From Rhodobacterales bacterium HKCCA1288 (GTDB lineage: Bacteria; Pseudomonadota; Alphaproteobacteria; Rhodobacterales; Rhodobacteraceae), in the NCBI GenBank assembly GCA_015693905.1, contig CP065161.1, positions 1,657,001 to 1,721,000 of the forward strand: a DNA stretch of 64,000 nt, read 5' to 3'. Position 1 is the first letter of the stretch. Each line of letters opens with the position of its first letter. Below are positions 37,276-45,540 of this stretch, piece by piece. The notes below the pieces were generated by a model, which was not told where the DNA came from, did not search any database, and saw only the letters and a program-made list of their open reading frames with translations. The translations under genes were made by a program, and so were the position numbers.

Positions 37276-37800
37276 CTACACCTTATCGCGCGCGATGTCG
37301 CGCTTAAGCTTTTGCATCTTTCGAGTAATCAATTGCCGCTTCAAGGGCTTGAGATAATCGATAAAGAGAACCCCATCGAGGTGGTCAATCTCATGCTGCA
37401 CGCAAGTGGCCCATAGCCCCGTAAATGTCTCGCGCTGCAAAACGCCATCGCGATCCAACCATTCCACGGTCACATCGCGCGGACGCTCGACATCAGCATA
37501 AACATCTGGGATCGACAAACAGCCTTCCTCGTGGATGTTTTTTTCATCCGAGGATTCCACGATCTTGGGGTTGAACATCGCGGTCGGGCGGGGTGTTGCC
37601 CCTTCCTCTTTGACGCAATCCATCACGATCACGCGCTGATCAATCCCAATCTGTGGCGCAGCCAGACCAATACCGGGCGCGTGATACATCGTCTTGAGCA
37701 TATCATCTGCAAGAGCGCGCAACTCATCCGAGAGGTCGGGCACATCTTGTGCGACCTTTTTCAGACGAGGATCAGGATGGATTAATATTGGGTAAATCAT
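37276..37800 (-). CDS. def: Peptide deformylase
   Basis: Def removes the formyl group from nascent proteins. The 174-residue protein has all three motifs: [10 protein letters not shown] near 44-53, EGCLSIPD near 94-101 and QHEIDHLDG near 136-144, whose Cys and two His bind the metal. ATG 37800 ([13 protein letters not shown]) gives the standard length. An upstream ATG (MAQAMIYP) is open but less typical. The start region faces the C-S lyase gene across a 237-base AT-rich gap with a small AGAAC/GTTCT dyad at 37905-37918. Confidence 0.96.
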   Translation of the reverse strand: MIYPILIHPDPRLKKVAQDVPDLSDELRALADDMLKTMYHAPGIGLAAPQIGIDQRVIVMDCVKEEGATPRPTAMFNPKIVESSDEKNIHEEGCLSIPDVYADVERPRDVTVEWLDRDGVLQRETFTGLWATCVQHEIDHLDGVLFIDYLKPLKRQLITRKMQKLKRDIARDKV

Positions 37801-38037
37801 GGCCTGTGCCATAAGCGAATTCTGCGCCCCGCGCAACCAGCGCGGCTGGGATTTGCACAGGGCAGGCGCGCCTGATAGGCTCATGTGAGAAATCCTATAA
37901 ATGCAGAACGAAAGTTCTAACAATATGCGAAATATAAAGACATTGTTCTAGTAAATTTTATTGATTTGGAACATATGTCCATTTATATGGTATATCAAAG
38001 AACGCGCAGCATATGCGCCAAAGAATGGATAACACCG

Positions 38038-39207
38038 ATGAACTTTGACGAAATCATCAATCGCCAAAACACCCATTCAATGAAATGGGATATGATGTCG
38101 TCAATTTATGGGATTGGCCCAGAAGATGGGTTGTCCATGTGGGTGGCAGATATGGATTTCCGCCCCCCTCAATCTGTGCAAACCGCGCTGCAAAACATGC
38201 TCGATCATGGCATTTACGGCTATTACGGCGATGAACGCGCCTATCGCGCCGCCATTGGATGGTGGATGGCAAACCGCCACGGTTGGGAGATTGAGCCCGA
38301 CTGGATCTTCACCACCCATGGTCTGGTGAACGGAACGGCCCTTTGCGTGGATACCTATACGCAAGAGGGGGATGGCGTGGTTCTAATGACGCCCGTCTAT
38401 CATGCCTTTGCCCGTGTGATCCGCGCCGCCAATCGTCAGGTGGTCGAATGCCCGCTTGCACTGATTGAAGGCAAATATCACCTCGACATCCCCGCATGGG
38501 ATGCGGCGATGACAGGGCGCGAAAAAATGCTGATCCTCTGCTCCCCCCATAATCCAGGCGGCAGGGTTTGGACTGTTGAAGAATTGCAGGCAATTGCCGA
38601 TTTCGCGCGGAGACATGATCTGATCTTGGTTTCAGATGAAATCCACCATGACCTGATCATGCCAGGCCATACCCATACGCCAATGGCGAAAATTGACGGG
38701 ATCATGGATCGTTTGGTGATGATGACCGCGACCACCAAAACCTTTAACATTGCGGGTGGCCATTCGGGCAATGTGATCATCCCTGACGCGGAGCTGCGCA
38801 AACACTTTGCCGCGCGCATGGGCGCTTTGGGGATTTCGGCCAATTCCTTTGGCCTCGCAATGGCCGAGGCGGCCTATAGCCCCGAAGGTGCAGAATGGGT
38901 CGATGCACTTTGCGCCTATCTCGCAAAAAACGCAGAAACCTTTGATGCAGGCATCGCCAAAATTCCAGGCCTAAAGCCCATGAAATTAGAGGCGACCTAT
39001 TTGTCATGGGTCGACTTTTCGGGAACTGGCATGAGCCATGAAGAATCCATAGCCCGTGTGGAAGGGGACGCGCGGATCGCCACCAATTACGGGTCAAGCT
39101 TCGGCTTGGGTGGCGCGCCATTCCTGCGATTTAATCTCGCCATGCCCCATGCGCAGATTGAAGAGGCGGTTGCGCGGATGCAAAAGGCTTTTGCTGATTT
39201 GCAATAG
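38038..39207 (+). CDS. MalY/PatB-family pyridoxal-phosphate C-S lyase
   Basis: The 389-residue fold-type I PLP enzyme shows MWVADMDFRPP near 43-53, the N-terminal block of PatB/MalY proteins, the substrate-binding SPHNPGGRVWT near 172-182 and the PLP-binding Lys in TATTKTFNIAGGHSGN near 236. Such enzymes are cystathionine beta-lyases or related C-S lyases that release thiols. Substrate cannot be read from the sequence. I chose ATG 38038, preceded by an AT-rich stretch, over longer openings that lack the family N-terminus. Confidence 0.9.
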   Translation: MNFDEIINRQNTHSMKWDMMSSIYGIGPEDGLSMWVADMDFRPPQSVQTALQNMLDHGIYGYYGDERAYRAAIGWWMANRHGWEIEPDWIFTTHGLVNGTALCVDTYTQEGDGVVLMTPVYHAFARVIRAANRQVVECPLALIEGKYHLDIPAWDAAMTGREKMLILCSPHNPGGRVWTVEELQAIADFARRHDLILVSDEIHHDLIMPGHTHTPMAKIDGIMDRLVMMTATTKTFNIAGGHSGNVIIPDAELRKHFAARMGALGISANSFGLAMAEAAYSPEGAEWVDALCAYLAKNAETFDAGIAKIPGLKPMKLEATYLSWVDFSGTGMSHEESIARVEGDARIATNYGSSFGLGGAPFLRFNLAMPHAQIEEAVARMQKAFADLQ

Positions 39208-40104
39208 TCACGCAGCGCGGGCCGCACGCCCCCGCGCAAAGCGCATATGCAGCAAATATGTTGCCAGTGAGGCCACCACAATCGCACCGCCCACCATCAT
39301 CAAAGGGGTCGGTGCCTCGCCCACGCCAACCCAGACAAGGATCGGGCCAAGCACAGTTTCTAACAGCATCAAAAGGCTGACATTGGCCGATGCCGTATAT
39401 CGGTTTGCCAGCGTAAGCAGGAAGAAACTGGCAGGCAAAATCACCGCGCCCGTCACCAAGATCAAAAACACATCAAAGCTGCTTGCCCCGCTTGGCACGC
39501 CAAAGGCCCACCCCACCATGCCCGACACAAAAGCCCCAAGGCCCATACCGAGTAAAATCGGCAATTGATGGTGTTTGCGGATCAGAACAAAGGTCATGGC
39601 CAGAAACCCACCCATAGACAGGCCCATCAAGCCGCCCCAAAGCGTGGCTAAATCAAAGGGCAGGCCTGCATCGGATTTGCCGAATATCGCCAGAGCAATC
39701 CCGAAAAGAACCGCCGCAATCGTCAACCATGTGGCGCGGGTCGTAGGCTCGCCCAACATCAAATGAGACAACACCGCCGAGAAAATCGGGACGGTCGCCA
39801 CGCCCATCAATACCACAGTGACAGGGGCCACCGCGATGGCCACGCTGAAAAGCGCCCCATTCAACGCCTGACACAAAACCAACAAAGCGCCTGCGCCCGT
39901 GGCAAGGGCTGACACTTCAACAAGATGCCGCCCACGCGCGGCGATAAACCAAGCCGCAATCAGCACCAAACCCATCGCGGTGCCGCGCCAGCCCAACATC
40001 TCGAACCCACCCATACCAGACAAGCGCATCAGCAACGTATCAGGCGCGATGATCAACGCGCCCGTCAGTGCAAGCAATAAGCCATATGCAGGATGCTGTT
40101 TCAT
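39208..40104 (-). CDS. EamA/DMT-superfamily transporter
   Basis: The 298-residue membrane protein has ten hydrophobic helices in two EamA repeats (about 5-140 and 155-290). Key blocks are MRLSGMGGFEMLGWRG, GAIVVASLATYLLHMR and VFSAVLSHLMLGE-like PIFSAVLSHLMLGEP near 108-122. These exporters carry small metabolites, amino acids or drugs, and the substrate is open. It is convergent with the C-S lyase gene, stop codon to stop codon, with no gap. Confidence 0.9.
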   Translation of the reverse strand: MKQHPAYGLLLALTGALIIAPDTLLMRLSGMGGFEMLGWRGTAMGLVLIAAWFIAARGRHLVEVSALATGAGALLVLCQALNGALFSVAIAVAPVTVVLMGVATVPIFSAVLSHLMLGEPTTRATWLTIAAVLFGIALAIFGKSDAGLPFDLATLWGGLMGLSMGGFLAMTFVLIRKHHQLPILLGMGLGAFVSGMVGWAFGVPSGASSFDVFLILVTGAVILPASFFLLTLANRYTASANVSLLMLLETVLGPILVWVGVGEAPTPLMMVGGAIVVASLATYLLHMRFARGRAARAA

Positions 40105-40316
40105 AGGTGGCTCCGCAAAATCTTTACTTCGCCGCTATAGGCCTGATCGGGGTCAGCGGCAACGGCACGGGGGCAAACGGGGTCTAATTTCCAGAAATTT
40201 CTATTTTGCCGCAGTGCAGCACTTGCGAAACTCCGCGTAATATCATACCCAAAGATCAGCAAAAAACGAAACTTCCTTGCGCGACCCTAGCGCATTATCC
40301 GCCGAAGGAACATCTG

Positions 40317-41276
40317 ATGAGCTTCCGTCTCCAGCCCCAACCTGTGGCCCGCCCAAACCGTTGTCAGCTTTTCGGGCCTGGCTCGAATGTGAAACTTTTT
40401 GAGAAAATGGCGGCCTCAGCAGCGGATGTCATCAACTTGGATCTCGAAGATTCCGTTGCCCCCAGTGACAAAGAGGCGGCCCGTGCGAATGTGATCGAGG
40501 CCATCGGTGCAGTTGAGTGGGGCAAAAAGACCCTCAGCGTGCGGATCAACGGGCTTGATACGCCCTATTGGTATCGGGAGGTGGTTGATCTGCTGGAAAA
40601 CGCGTCTGACCGTCTGGATCAGATCATGATCCCAAAGGTGGGAAATGCCGCTGATATTTACGCGGTCGATGCGCTTGTTTCGGCAATTGAATCCGCCAAA
40701 GGCCGCCAAAAGCGGATCAATTTCGAGGTGATCATCGAATCTGCGGCAGGCATTGCTCATGTCGAAGAAATCGCCGCCGCATCGCCCCGCCTTGTAGCCA
40801 TGAGCCTAGGGGCTGCGGACTTCGCGGCCTCGATGGGCATGCAGACCACAGGCATCGGCGGCACGCAGGAAAATTACTATATGCTGCACGATGGGGCGCG
40901 GCACTATTCTGATCCTTGGCATTGGGCACAGACCGCGATTGTCGCCGCCTGCCGCACCCATGGCGTCTTGCCCGTAGATGGGCCATTTGGCGATTTCTCG
41001 GATGATGAAGGCTATCGCGCGCAGGCCCGCCGCTCGGCCACTTTGGGCATGGTTGGGAAATGGGCCATCCATCCCAAGCAAATCGCGCTCGCCAATGAGG
41101 TGTTCACCCCATCCGAGGCCGCGGTGGCCGAGGCGCAGGAAATTCTGGCCGCTATGGAAGACGCTAAGCGCAGCGGCGCGGGGGCGACTGTCTATAAGGG
41201 CCGCTTGGTCGATATCGCCTCGATCAAACAGGCTGAGGTGATTGTCAAACAAGCACAGATGATTGCGCAAGGCTAA
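40317..41276 (+). CDS. mcl1: L-malyl-CoA/beta-methylmalyl-CoA lyase
   Basis: Mcl1 splits beta-methylmalyl-CoA to propionyl-CoA and glyoxylate and condenses acetyl-CoA with glyoxylate in the ethylmalonyl-CoA route of acetate assimilation. The 319-residue CitE-like barrel starts MSFRLQPQPVARPNRCQLFG and has INLDLEDSVAP near 41-51, RINGLDTPYWYRE and FEVIIESAAGIAHVEE, all characteristic of Rhodobacter Mcl1. The upstream 212 bases hold TTTGCCGC and TTGCGAAA near 40206-40236, which resemble half-sites of short-chain acyl-CoA regulators. Confidence 0.95.
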   Translation: MSFRLQPQPVARPNRCQLFGPGSNVKLFEKMAASAADVINLDLEDSVAPSDKEAARANVIEAIGAVEWGKKTLSVRINGLDTPYWYREVVDLLENASDRLDQIMIPKVGNAADIYAVDALVSAIESAKGRQKRINFEVIIESAAGIAHVEEIAAASPRLVAMSLGAADFAASMGMQTTGIGGTQENYYMLHDGARHYSDPWHWAQTAIVAACRTHGVLPVDGPFGDFSDDEGYRAQARRSATLGMVGKWAIHPKQIALANEVFTPSEAAVAEAQEILAAMEDAKRSGAGATVYKGRLVDIASIKQAEVIVKQAQMIAQG

Positions 41277-41378
41277 TCAAGCGCGCTTGTTCGTTGCATC
41301 TTTGGTCAGGCTTAGCCATATAGGCATAAGCCATTAACGACCCATGCCGCTGATGCGGCCATGCCCTGCGGAGGTGTG

Positions 41379-42338
41379 ATGAACTATCTCGATTTCGAAA
41401 AACCCTTGGCCGAGATTGAAGGCAAGGCAGAAGAGTTGCGCGCAATGGCGCGTGGCAATTCTGAAATGGATGTCGAGGCAGAGGCAAAAGCGCTGGATAA
41501 AAAGGCGCATGATATCCTGAAGGATCTCTATAAAAACCTCACCCCTTGGCGCAAATGCCAAGTTGCGCGTCACCCCGACAGGCCACATTGCCGCGATTAC
41601 ATCAACGCGCTGTTCACCGAATATACCCCGCTTGCCGGGGATCGGAACTTTGCCGATGACCACGCCGTGATGGGGGGGATTGCACGATTCAATGATCGCC
41701 CCGTTGTGGTGATTGGTCACGAAAAGGGCAATGACACCAAATCACGCATTGAACATAACTTTGGCATGGCGCGGCCCGAAGGCTATCGCAAAGCCGTGCG
41801 TTTGATGGATATGGCTGATCGATTTGGCCTGCCTGTTGTCACCTTGGTCGACACCCCTGGCGCCTATCCTGGAAAAGGGGCTGAGGAACGCGGCCAATCT
41901 GAGGCCATTGCGCGGTCAACGCAGAAATGCCTCGAAATTGGCGTGCCTTTGATCAGCGTGATTATTGGCGAAGGCGGATCAGGCGGCGCCGTGGCCTTTG
42001 CCACCGCAGATCACCTCGCCATGTTGGAACATTCGATTTACTCGGTCATCAGCCCCGAGGGCTGCGCCTCAATCCTCTGGAAAGACGCCGAACGGATGCG
42101 CGAAGCCGCAGAGGCCTTGCGCCTCACTGCACAGGATTTGCAAAAGCTGGGCGTCTGCGACCGCATCATCCCCGAACCAATGGGCGGCGCGCAGCGCGAC
42201 AAAGCGGCAACCATCGCGGCCGTTGGTCAGGCCATCGAGGCAATGCTTGCCGCAACAAAGGGCATGGATCGCAAAAAGCTGATTGCTGCACGGCGCAAGA
42301 AATATCTTGATTTGGGCTCGAAGGGCTTGGCGGCTTAA
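41379..42338 (+). CDS. accA: Acetyl-CoA carboxylase carboxyltransferase subunit alpha
   Basis: The alpha subunit moves CO2 from biotin to acetyl-CoA, the committed step of fatty acid synthesis. The 319-residue protein has [19 protein letters not shown] at its N-terminus, [14 protein letters not shown] near 86-99, [18 protein letters not shown] near 155-172 and [16 protein letters not shown] near 192-207. ATG 41379 follows GAGGTG. Neither accD nor accBC is in the window. Its stop overlaps plsC on the other strand by four bases. Confidence 0.97.
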   Translation: MNYLDFEKPLAEIEGKAEELRAMARGNSEMDVEAEAKALDKKAHDILKDLYKNLTPWRKCQVARHPDRPHCRDYINALFTEYTPLAGDRNFADDHAVMGGIARFNDRPVVVIGHEKGNDTKSRIEHNFGMARPEGYRKAVRLMDMADRFGLPVVTLVDTPGAYPGKGAEERGQSEAIARSTQKCLEIGVPLISVIIGEGGSGGAVAFATADHLAMLEHSIYSVISPEGCASILWKDAERMREAAEALRLTAQDLQKLGVCDRIIPEPMGGAQRDKAATIAAVGQAIEAMLAATKGMDRKKLIAARRKKYLDLGSKGLAA

Positions 42339-43048
42339 AGCCCCGTTTCGTCCATCAGTGCATCTGAGGCGGTCTCAATCTCGCGTTCGAGATGTGCCAT
42401 CACCTGCTGCACATCTTGCCCTGCGGGGATCGGTGGCAAAAACTCAACCACCGCAAGACCAGATTTGCGCGCAATACCGATGCGGGGCCAGAACAGTCCG
42501 ACATTGGTGGCCGCGGGCACACATGGCATTTTTGTGCGTTCAACCAATACGCCCACCCCAACCTTATAGGGCTTACTGACACGTGGGGCCACACGTGTGC
42601 CTTGCGGGAATATGATCAACTGCCCCTCATCGCCCATGCCCGCCAGCACACCATCGACCATAGCTTGAATGGCCTGCCCCCGCTTGCCGCGGTCAACCGC
42701 AACACAGCCAAGCCGCGCTGCATACCAGCCCAAAAAAGGCGCGTTTTTGAGGGATTTCTTCATGATAAATCGCGGGCGCGGAAGCACCGAGGTCAAGATG
42801 ATAATATCAAAAAAACTTTGATGCTTTGAGGCCACAATCACCTCACCCTGAGGCACATCTCCCCGCACCTCTGAGCGCAGACCAACCAAGAGGGCCGCCG
42901 TCCACCGCACATAGCGCGCATAAAACCGCACGCCTGCCACAGCGCCTTGGCGCGAGACAATCGCCCATGGGGCGAAGGCTAGCGCGACAAACGGGATCAT
43001 CAGATACATCTGACCAACAAAGATCAGGGATCTTAACCATTGGATCAT
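42335..43048 (-). CDS. plsC: 1-acyl-sn-glycerol-3-phosphate acyltransferase
   Basis: PlsC makes phosphatidic acid at the inner membrane. The 237-residue protein has an N-terminal hydrophobic helix ([20 protein letters not shown]), the catalytic HQSFFD of the HX4D motif near 77-82 and the substrate loop FPQGTRVAP near 144-152. ATG 43048 overlaps the ftsX stop by ATGA. The order ftsE-ftsX-plsC is common in Rhodobacteraceae and suggests coupled translation of division and phospholipid genes. Confidence 0.93.
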   Translation of the reverse strand: MIQWLRSLIFVGQMYLMIPFVALAFAPWAIVSRQGAVAGVRFYARYVRWTAALLVGLRSEVRGDVPQGEVIVASKHQSFFDIIILTSVLPRPRFIMKKSLKNAPFLGWYAARLGCVAVDRGKRGQAIQAMVDGVLAGMGDEGQLIIFPQGTRVAPRVSKPYKVGVGVLVERTKMPCVPAATNVGLFWPRIGIARKSGLAVVEFLPPIPAGQDVQQVMAHLEREIETASDALMDETGL

Positions 43049-43938
43049 GGCATGCCTCGCAAAGTTCGGAAGGCCGCAGCCTTGGTCGCTTGGAAAGACA
43101 CAAAAGCGATCATCACGGGAATAATCAAGGGCAAGAGCCACTCAAGACCCGAAAAGCTCAGACCCACCATAAAGCTTTGCGCGCTTGCTTGATTTGGAAA
43201 AACCAACAGCGCGCCTATCCCAAGCGCGGCACCGCATCCACCACCAATCAAACTGCGCAAGGCAAATCTTCGCACGAAGGCCCCCGCGATATAGGCATCA
43301 CGGGCACCAACCAATCGCAAGACGCGGATCACCTGCACATTGGCCGCAAGCGCCGCCAAACTGACCATTGCAACCGTTGCGGCAAAGATCAAAGCCAGCG
43401 CCAGATACCCCATCATGCGCAACCGCCCCGCCGCCGAGATCAACGCCCTGCGCCATGTATCGTGATTATCCAAAACAGCATCAGGCGCCTCAGCTTCCAA
43501 ACGCAGGCGCAAGCCCTCGACATCATAGCCTTCTGCCGTTTCCGTCACATCTATGATCCGTGGCAAAGGTAAAAATTCAAGGGGCATATCGCTGCCAAAC
43601 CATGGGGCAAGCAGATCGCGTTGTTCTTCCAAGGATAAAGCTCGCGCAGAGGCAACACCGGGCGTTTGCGCGAGGGCCGCAAGCACTGCATCAACCTGCG
43701 CGTCCATCTCCGCCAAAGGGGCAGCCACGCGAATGGTGCTGCTGCGCGCTAAATCCTCAGACCATCGCGCCGCAACGCGCCCCGCCGCCAAGGATAGGGC
43801 CAAAGCGAATACGGCCAAAAAGGCCATCGCTGCAGATGCAAAAATCGTAAGGCGTGCCGCCGTGCCTGTGGAGGGCACTACCCGATCCGAGGCTGCATCG
43901 CCGAACAAAACAGCCAGCATATTCAGGAGGAAGCTCAC
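43045..43938 (-). CDS. ftsX: Cell division protein FtsX
   Basis: The membrane partner of FtsE, 297 residues, with an N-terminal helix (LTIFASAAMAFLAVFALALSL near 30-50), a periplasmic domain of about 110 residues, and three helices in the C-terminal half (MGYLALALIFAATVAMVSLAAL, SLIGGGCGAALGIGALLVF, LLPLIIPVMIAFVSF). It follows the FtsX topology. FtsEX recruits peptidoglycan-cleaving factors to the septum. The start is GTG at 43938, overlapping the ftsE stop. Confidence 0.92.
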   Translation of the reverse strand: MSFLLNMLAVLFGDAASDRVVPSTGTAARLTIFASAAMAFLAVFALALSLAAGRVAARWSEDLARSSTIRVAAPLAEMDAQVDAVLAALAQTPGVASARALSLEEQRDLLAPWFGSDMPLEFLPLPRIIDVTETAEGYDVEGLRLRLEAEAPDAVLDNHDTWRRALISAAGRLRMMGYLALALIFAATVAMVSLAALAANVQVIRVLRLVGARDAYIAGAFVRRFALRSLIGGGCGAALGIGALLVFPNQASAQSFMVGLSFSGLEWLLPLIIPVMIAFVSFQATKAAAFRTLRGMP

Positions 43939-44615
43939 AAATCTGCCCCCGCCAATTGCAGCTTACCGCCCACAATCCGCAACACCCGCGCAGCCACATG
44001 TTTCTTTGCCGCGCGGATAAAGGCGAGATCATGTGTCGCCACCAAAACCGCTTTGCCGAGGCGGTTCAACTCCACCAACAAGCGCAACTGCCGCATCGCC
44101 ATTTCCCAATCGACATTGCCCGTTGGCTCATCCGCCAAGATCACATCAGGGTCCATGATAATCGCCCGCGCCAATGCCGCGCGCTGCCGTTCCCCGCCCG
44201 ATAGTTCAGGGGGCAACGCGGCAGAGCGGTGACGCAGATCAACCCAATTCACCAATTGCGTGAGATTGCGCCGCTCCGCCTCGGATATATCACGCCCCGC
44301 CACATAAAGCGGCAACGCGATATTTTGTGCGACATCCAAATGATCCAAGAACTGGCAATCTTGATGCACAACACCGATCTTTTGACGCGCAAGCGCCAGA
44401 TCATCGCGGGCCATTGTGGCACTGTCATGCCCCATCAAACGAACCTGCCCAGAAAGCGGGCGTAATTCGCCGTAACACAATTTGAGAAAGGTGGTCTTGC
44501 CTGCCCCAGAGGGGCCCGTCAGAAAATGGAACGAGCCTTTGGCCAAGCGCAAAGACATTTGCGACAGAACCATGTCAGATCCATAGCCATAAGACACATC
44601 TTGTAATTCGATCAC
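43935..44615 (-). CDS. ftsE: Cell division ATP-binding protein FtsE
   Basis: An ABC ATPase of 226 residues: Walker A GPSGAGKTTFLKL near 35-47, the Q-loop in VHQDCQFLDHL, signature LSGGERQRAALARA and Walker B DVILADEPTGNVD, with the switch His in VATHDLAF. I chose the GTG at 44615 (MIELQDVSYGYG), which has GGGGA five bases ahead. A GTG at 44627 would add four residues. It starts 199 bases from the divergent zinc-ribbon gene, with nothing recognisable between. Confidence 0.93.
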   Translation of the reverse strand: MIELQDVSYGYGSDMVLSQMSLRLAKGSFHFLTGPSGAGKTTFLKLCYGELRPLSGQVRLMGHDSATMARDDLALARQKIGVVHQDCQFLDHLDVAQNIALPLYVAGRDISEAERRNLTQLVNWVDLRHRSAALPPELSGGERQRAALARAIIMDPDVILADEPTGNVDWEMAMRQLRLLVELNRLGKAVLVATHDLAFIRAAKKHVAARVLRIVGGKLQLAGADL

Positions 44616-44814
44616 GAATTTCCCCACAGCACAGCCAGCACCTTCCTTTGATGCCCGATGCTGTGTTCTGTTGCAATCGCACTACAACAAATACTTGCGC
44701 ATCACGGCCTTGGATTGCCCATGCAGCATTGCTAAATGGGGAAGAATACCGCCATATAGAGGCGTTACGCGGCCCCCGTGCAAAGATTGAACTCAAAGGG
44801 ATTATACCACCCAT

Positions 44815-45540
44815 ATGCGCCTGACTTGTCCAAATTGCGGCGCGCGTTACGAGATTGATGACGCGCTAATCCCTGCTGAAGGGCGGGATGTGCAATGTTC
44901 CAATTGTTCGACCAATTGGTTCCAGTCTGGTGCGGTTGCGGTTGACCCGTTGAGCGCTGCACCTGCAAGCCCTGAACCTTCAAGCCCCGCGCCCGAAGCC
45001 CCGCGCCGTGAGCTTGATCCAAGCTTGAGGGCACTCTTGCGCGAAGAGGCGGAGCGCGAAGAGCGCCTGCGCCGCGAAGAAGCCGAAGGTTTGGAGCGGC
45101 AAGATGAAATGGCGCTACAAGACCCTGCGCCGACCAATGCCGCCGCGCCAGAGCCGCGAACTCCAGAACCGCAAACCAAAGATCGCGCAACGCTGTTGCC
45201 AGATATTGAGGAAATCAACGCCTCGCTTCAGCCGCAAAAGGCTGCGCCACGCCCCGCGCCGAAACAGCAAAGCGCAAGCCAAGCAACGTCACCTGACGCC
45301 GCACGCCGCAAGGGTCGCAATGCAGGTCTATTGCTGAGCTTGGGAGTGGGCATGATTGCAATAGGCGTTTACAGCAATGCCGCCCAGTTGGGCGAAGCTG
45401 TGCCAACCGCCGCGCCTTATCTCATCCAATATGCCAATGGTGTAGAGGCACTGCGCGACCAAATCCTAGACTGGCTGCGCGAAACTTTGCCTGCGCTTCA
45501 GGCACAGATTACAGCCTTGATCGCCTCTTTCACTCAGTAA
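44815..45540 (+). CDS. MJ0042-type zinc-ribbon membrane protein
   Basis: The 241-residue protein starts with a zinc ribbon, MRLTCPNCGARYEID to CSNCSTNWFQ (two CxxC pairs, residues 5-8 and 29-32). It then has a long Pro/Glu/Ala-rich charged linker with likely coiled-coil character (residues 50-160) and one membrane helix (LLLSLGVGMIAIGVY near 178-192). This matches the zinc-ribbon proteins found beside ftsE in this family. The layout suggests a membrane-tethered regulator, but no role is known. Confidence 0.85.
   Translation: MRLTCPNCGARYEIDDALIPAEGRDVQCSNCSTNWFQSGAVAVDPLSAAPASPEPSSPAPEAPRRELDPSLRALLREEAEREERLRREEAEGLERQDEMALQDPAPTNAAAPEPRTPEPQTKDRATLLPDIEEINASLQPQKAAPRPAPKQQSASQATSPDAARRKGRNAGLLLSLGVGMIAIGVYSNAAQLGEAVPTAAPYLIQYANGVEALRDQILDWLRETLPALQAQITALIASFTQ

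Noticed and set aside
37905-37948. LexA-like GTTC direct repeats between def and the C-S lyase gene
   Set aside because: The two GTTC copies are about 27 bases apart, not the GTTC-N7-GTTC spacing of alphaproteobacterial LexA sites.
42826-43572. A 248-codon plus-strand frame
   Set aside because: It lies antisense to plsC and ftsX, both of which are complete, and is dominated by Arg, Gln, Pro and His.
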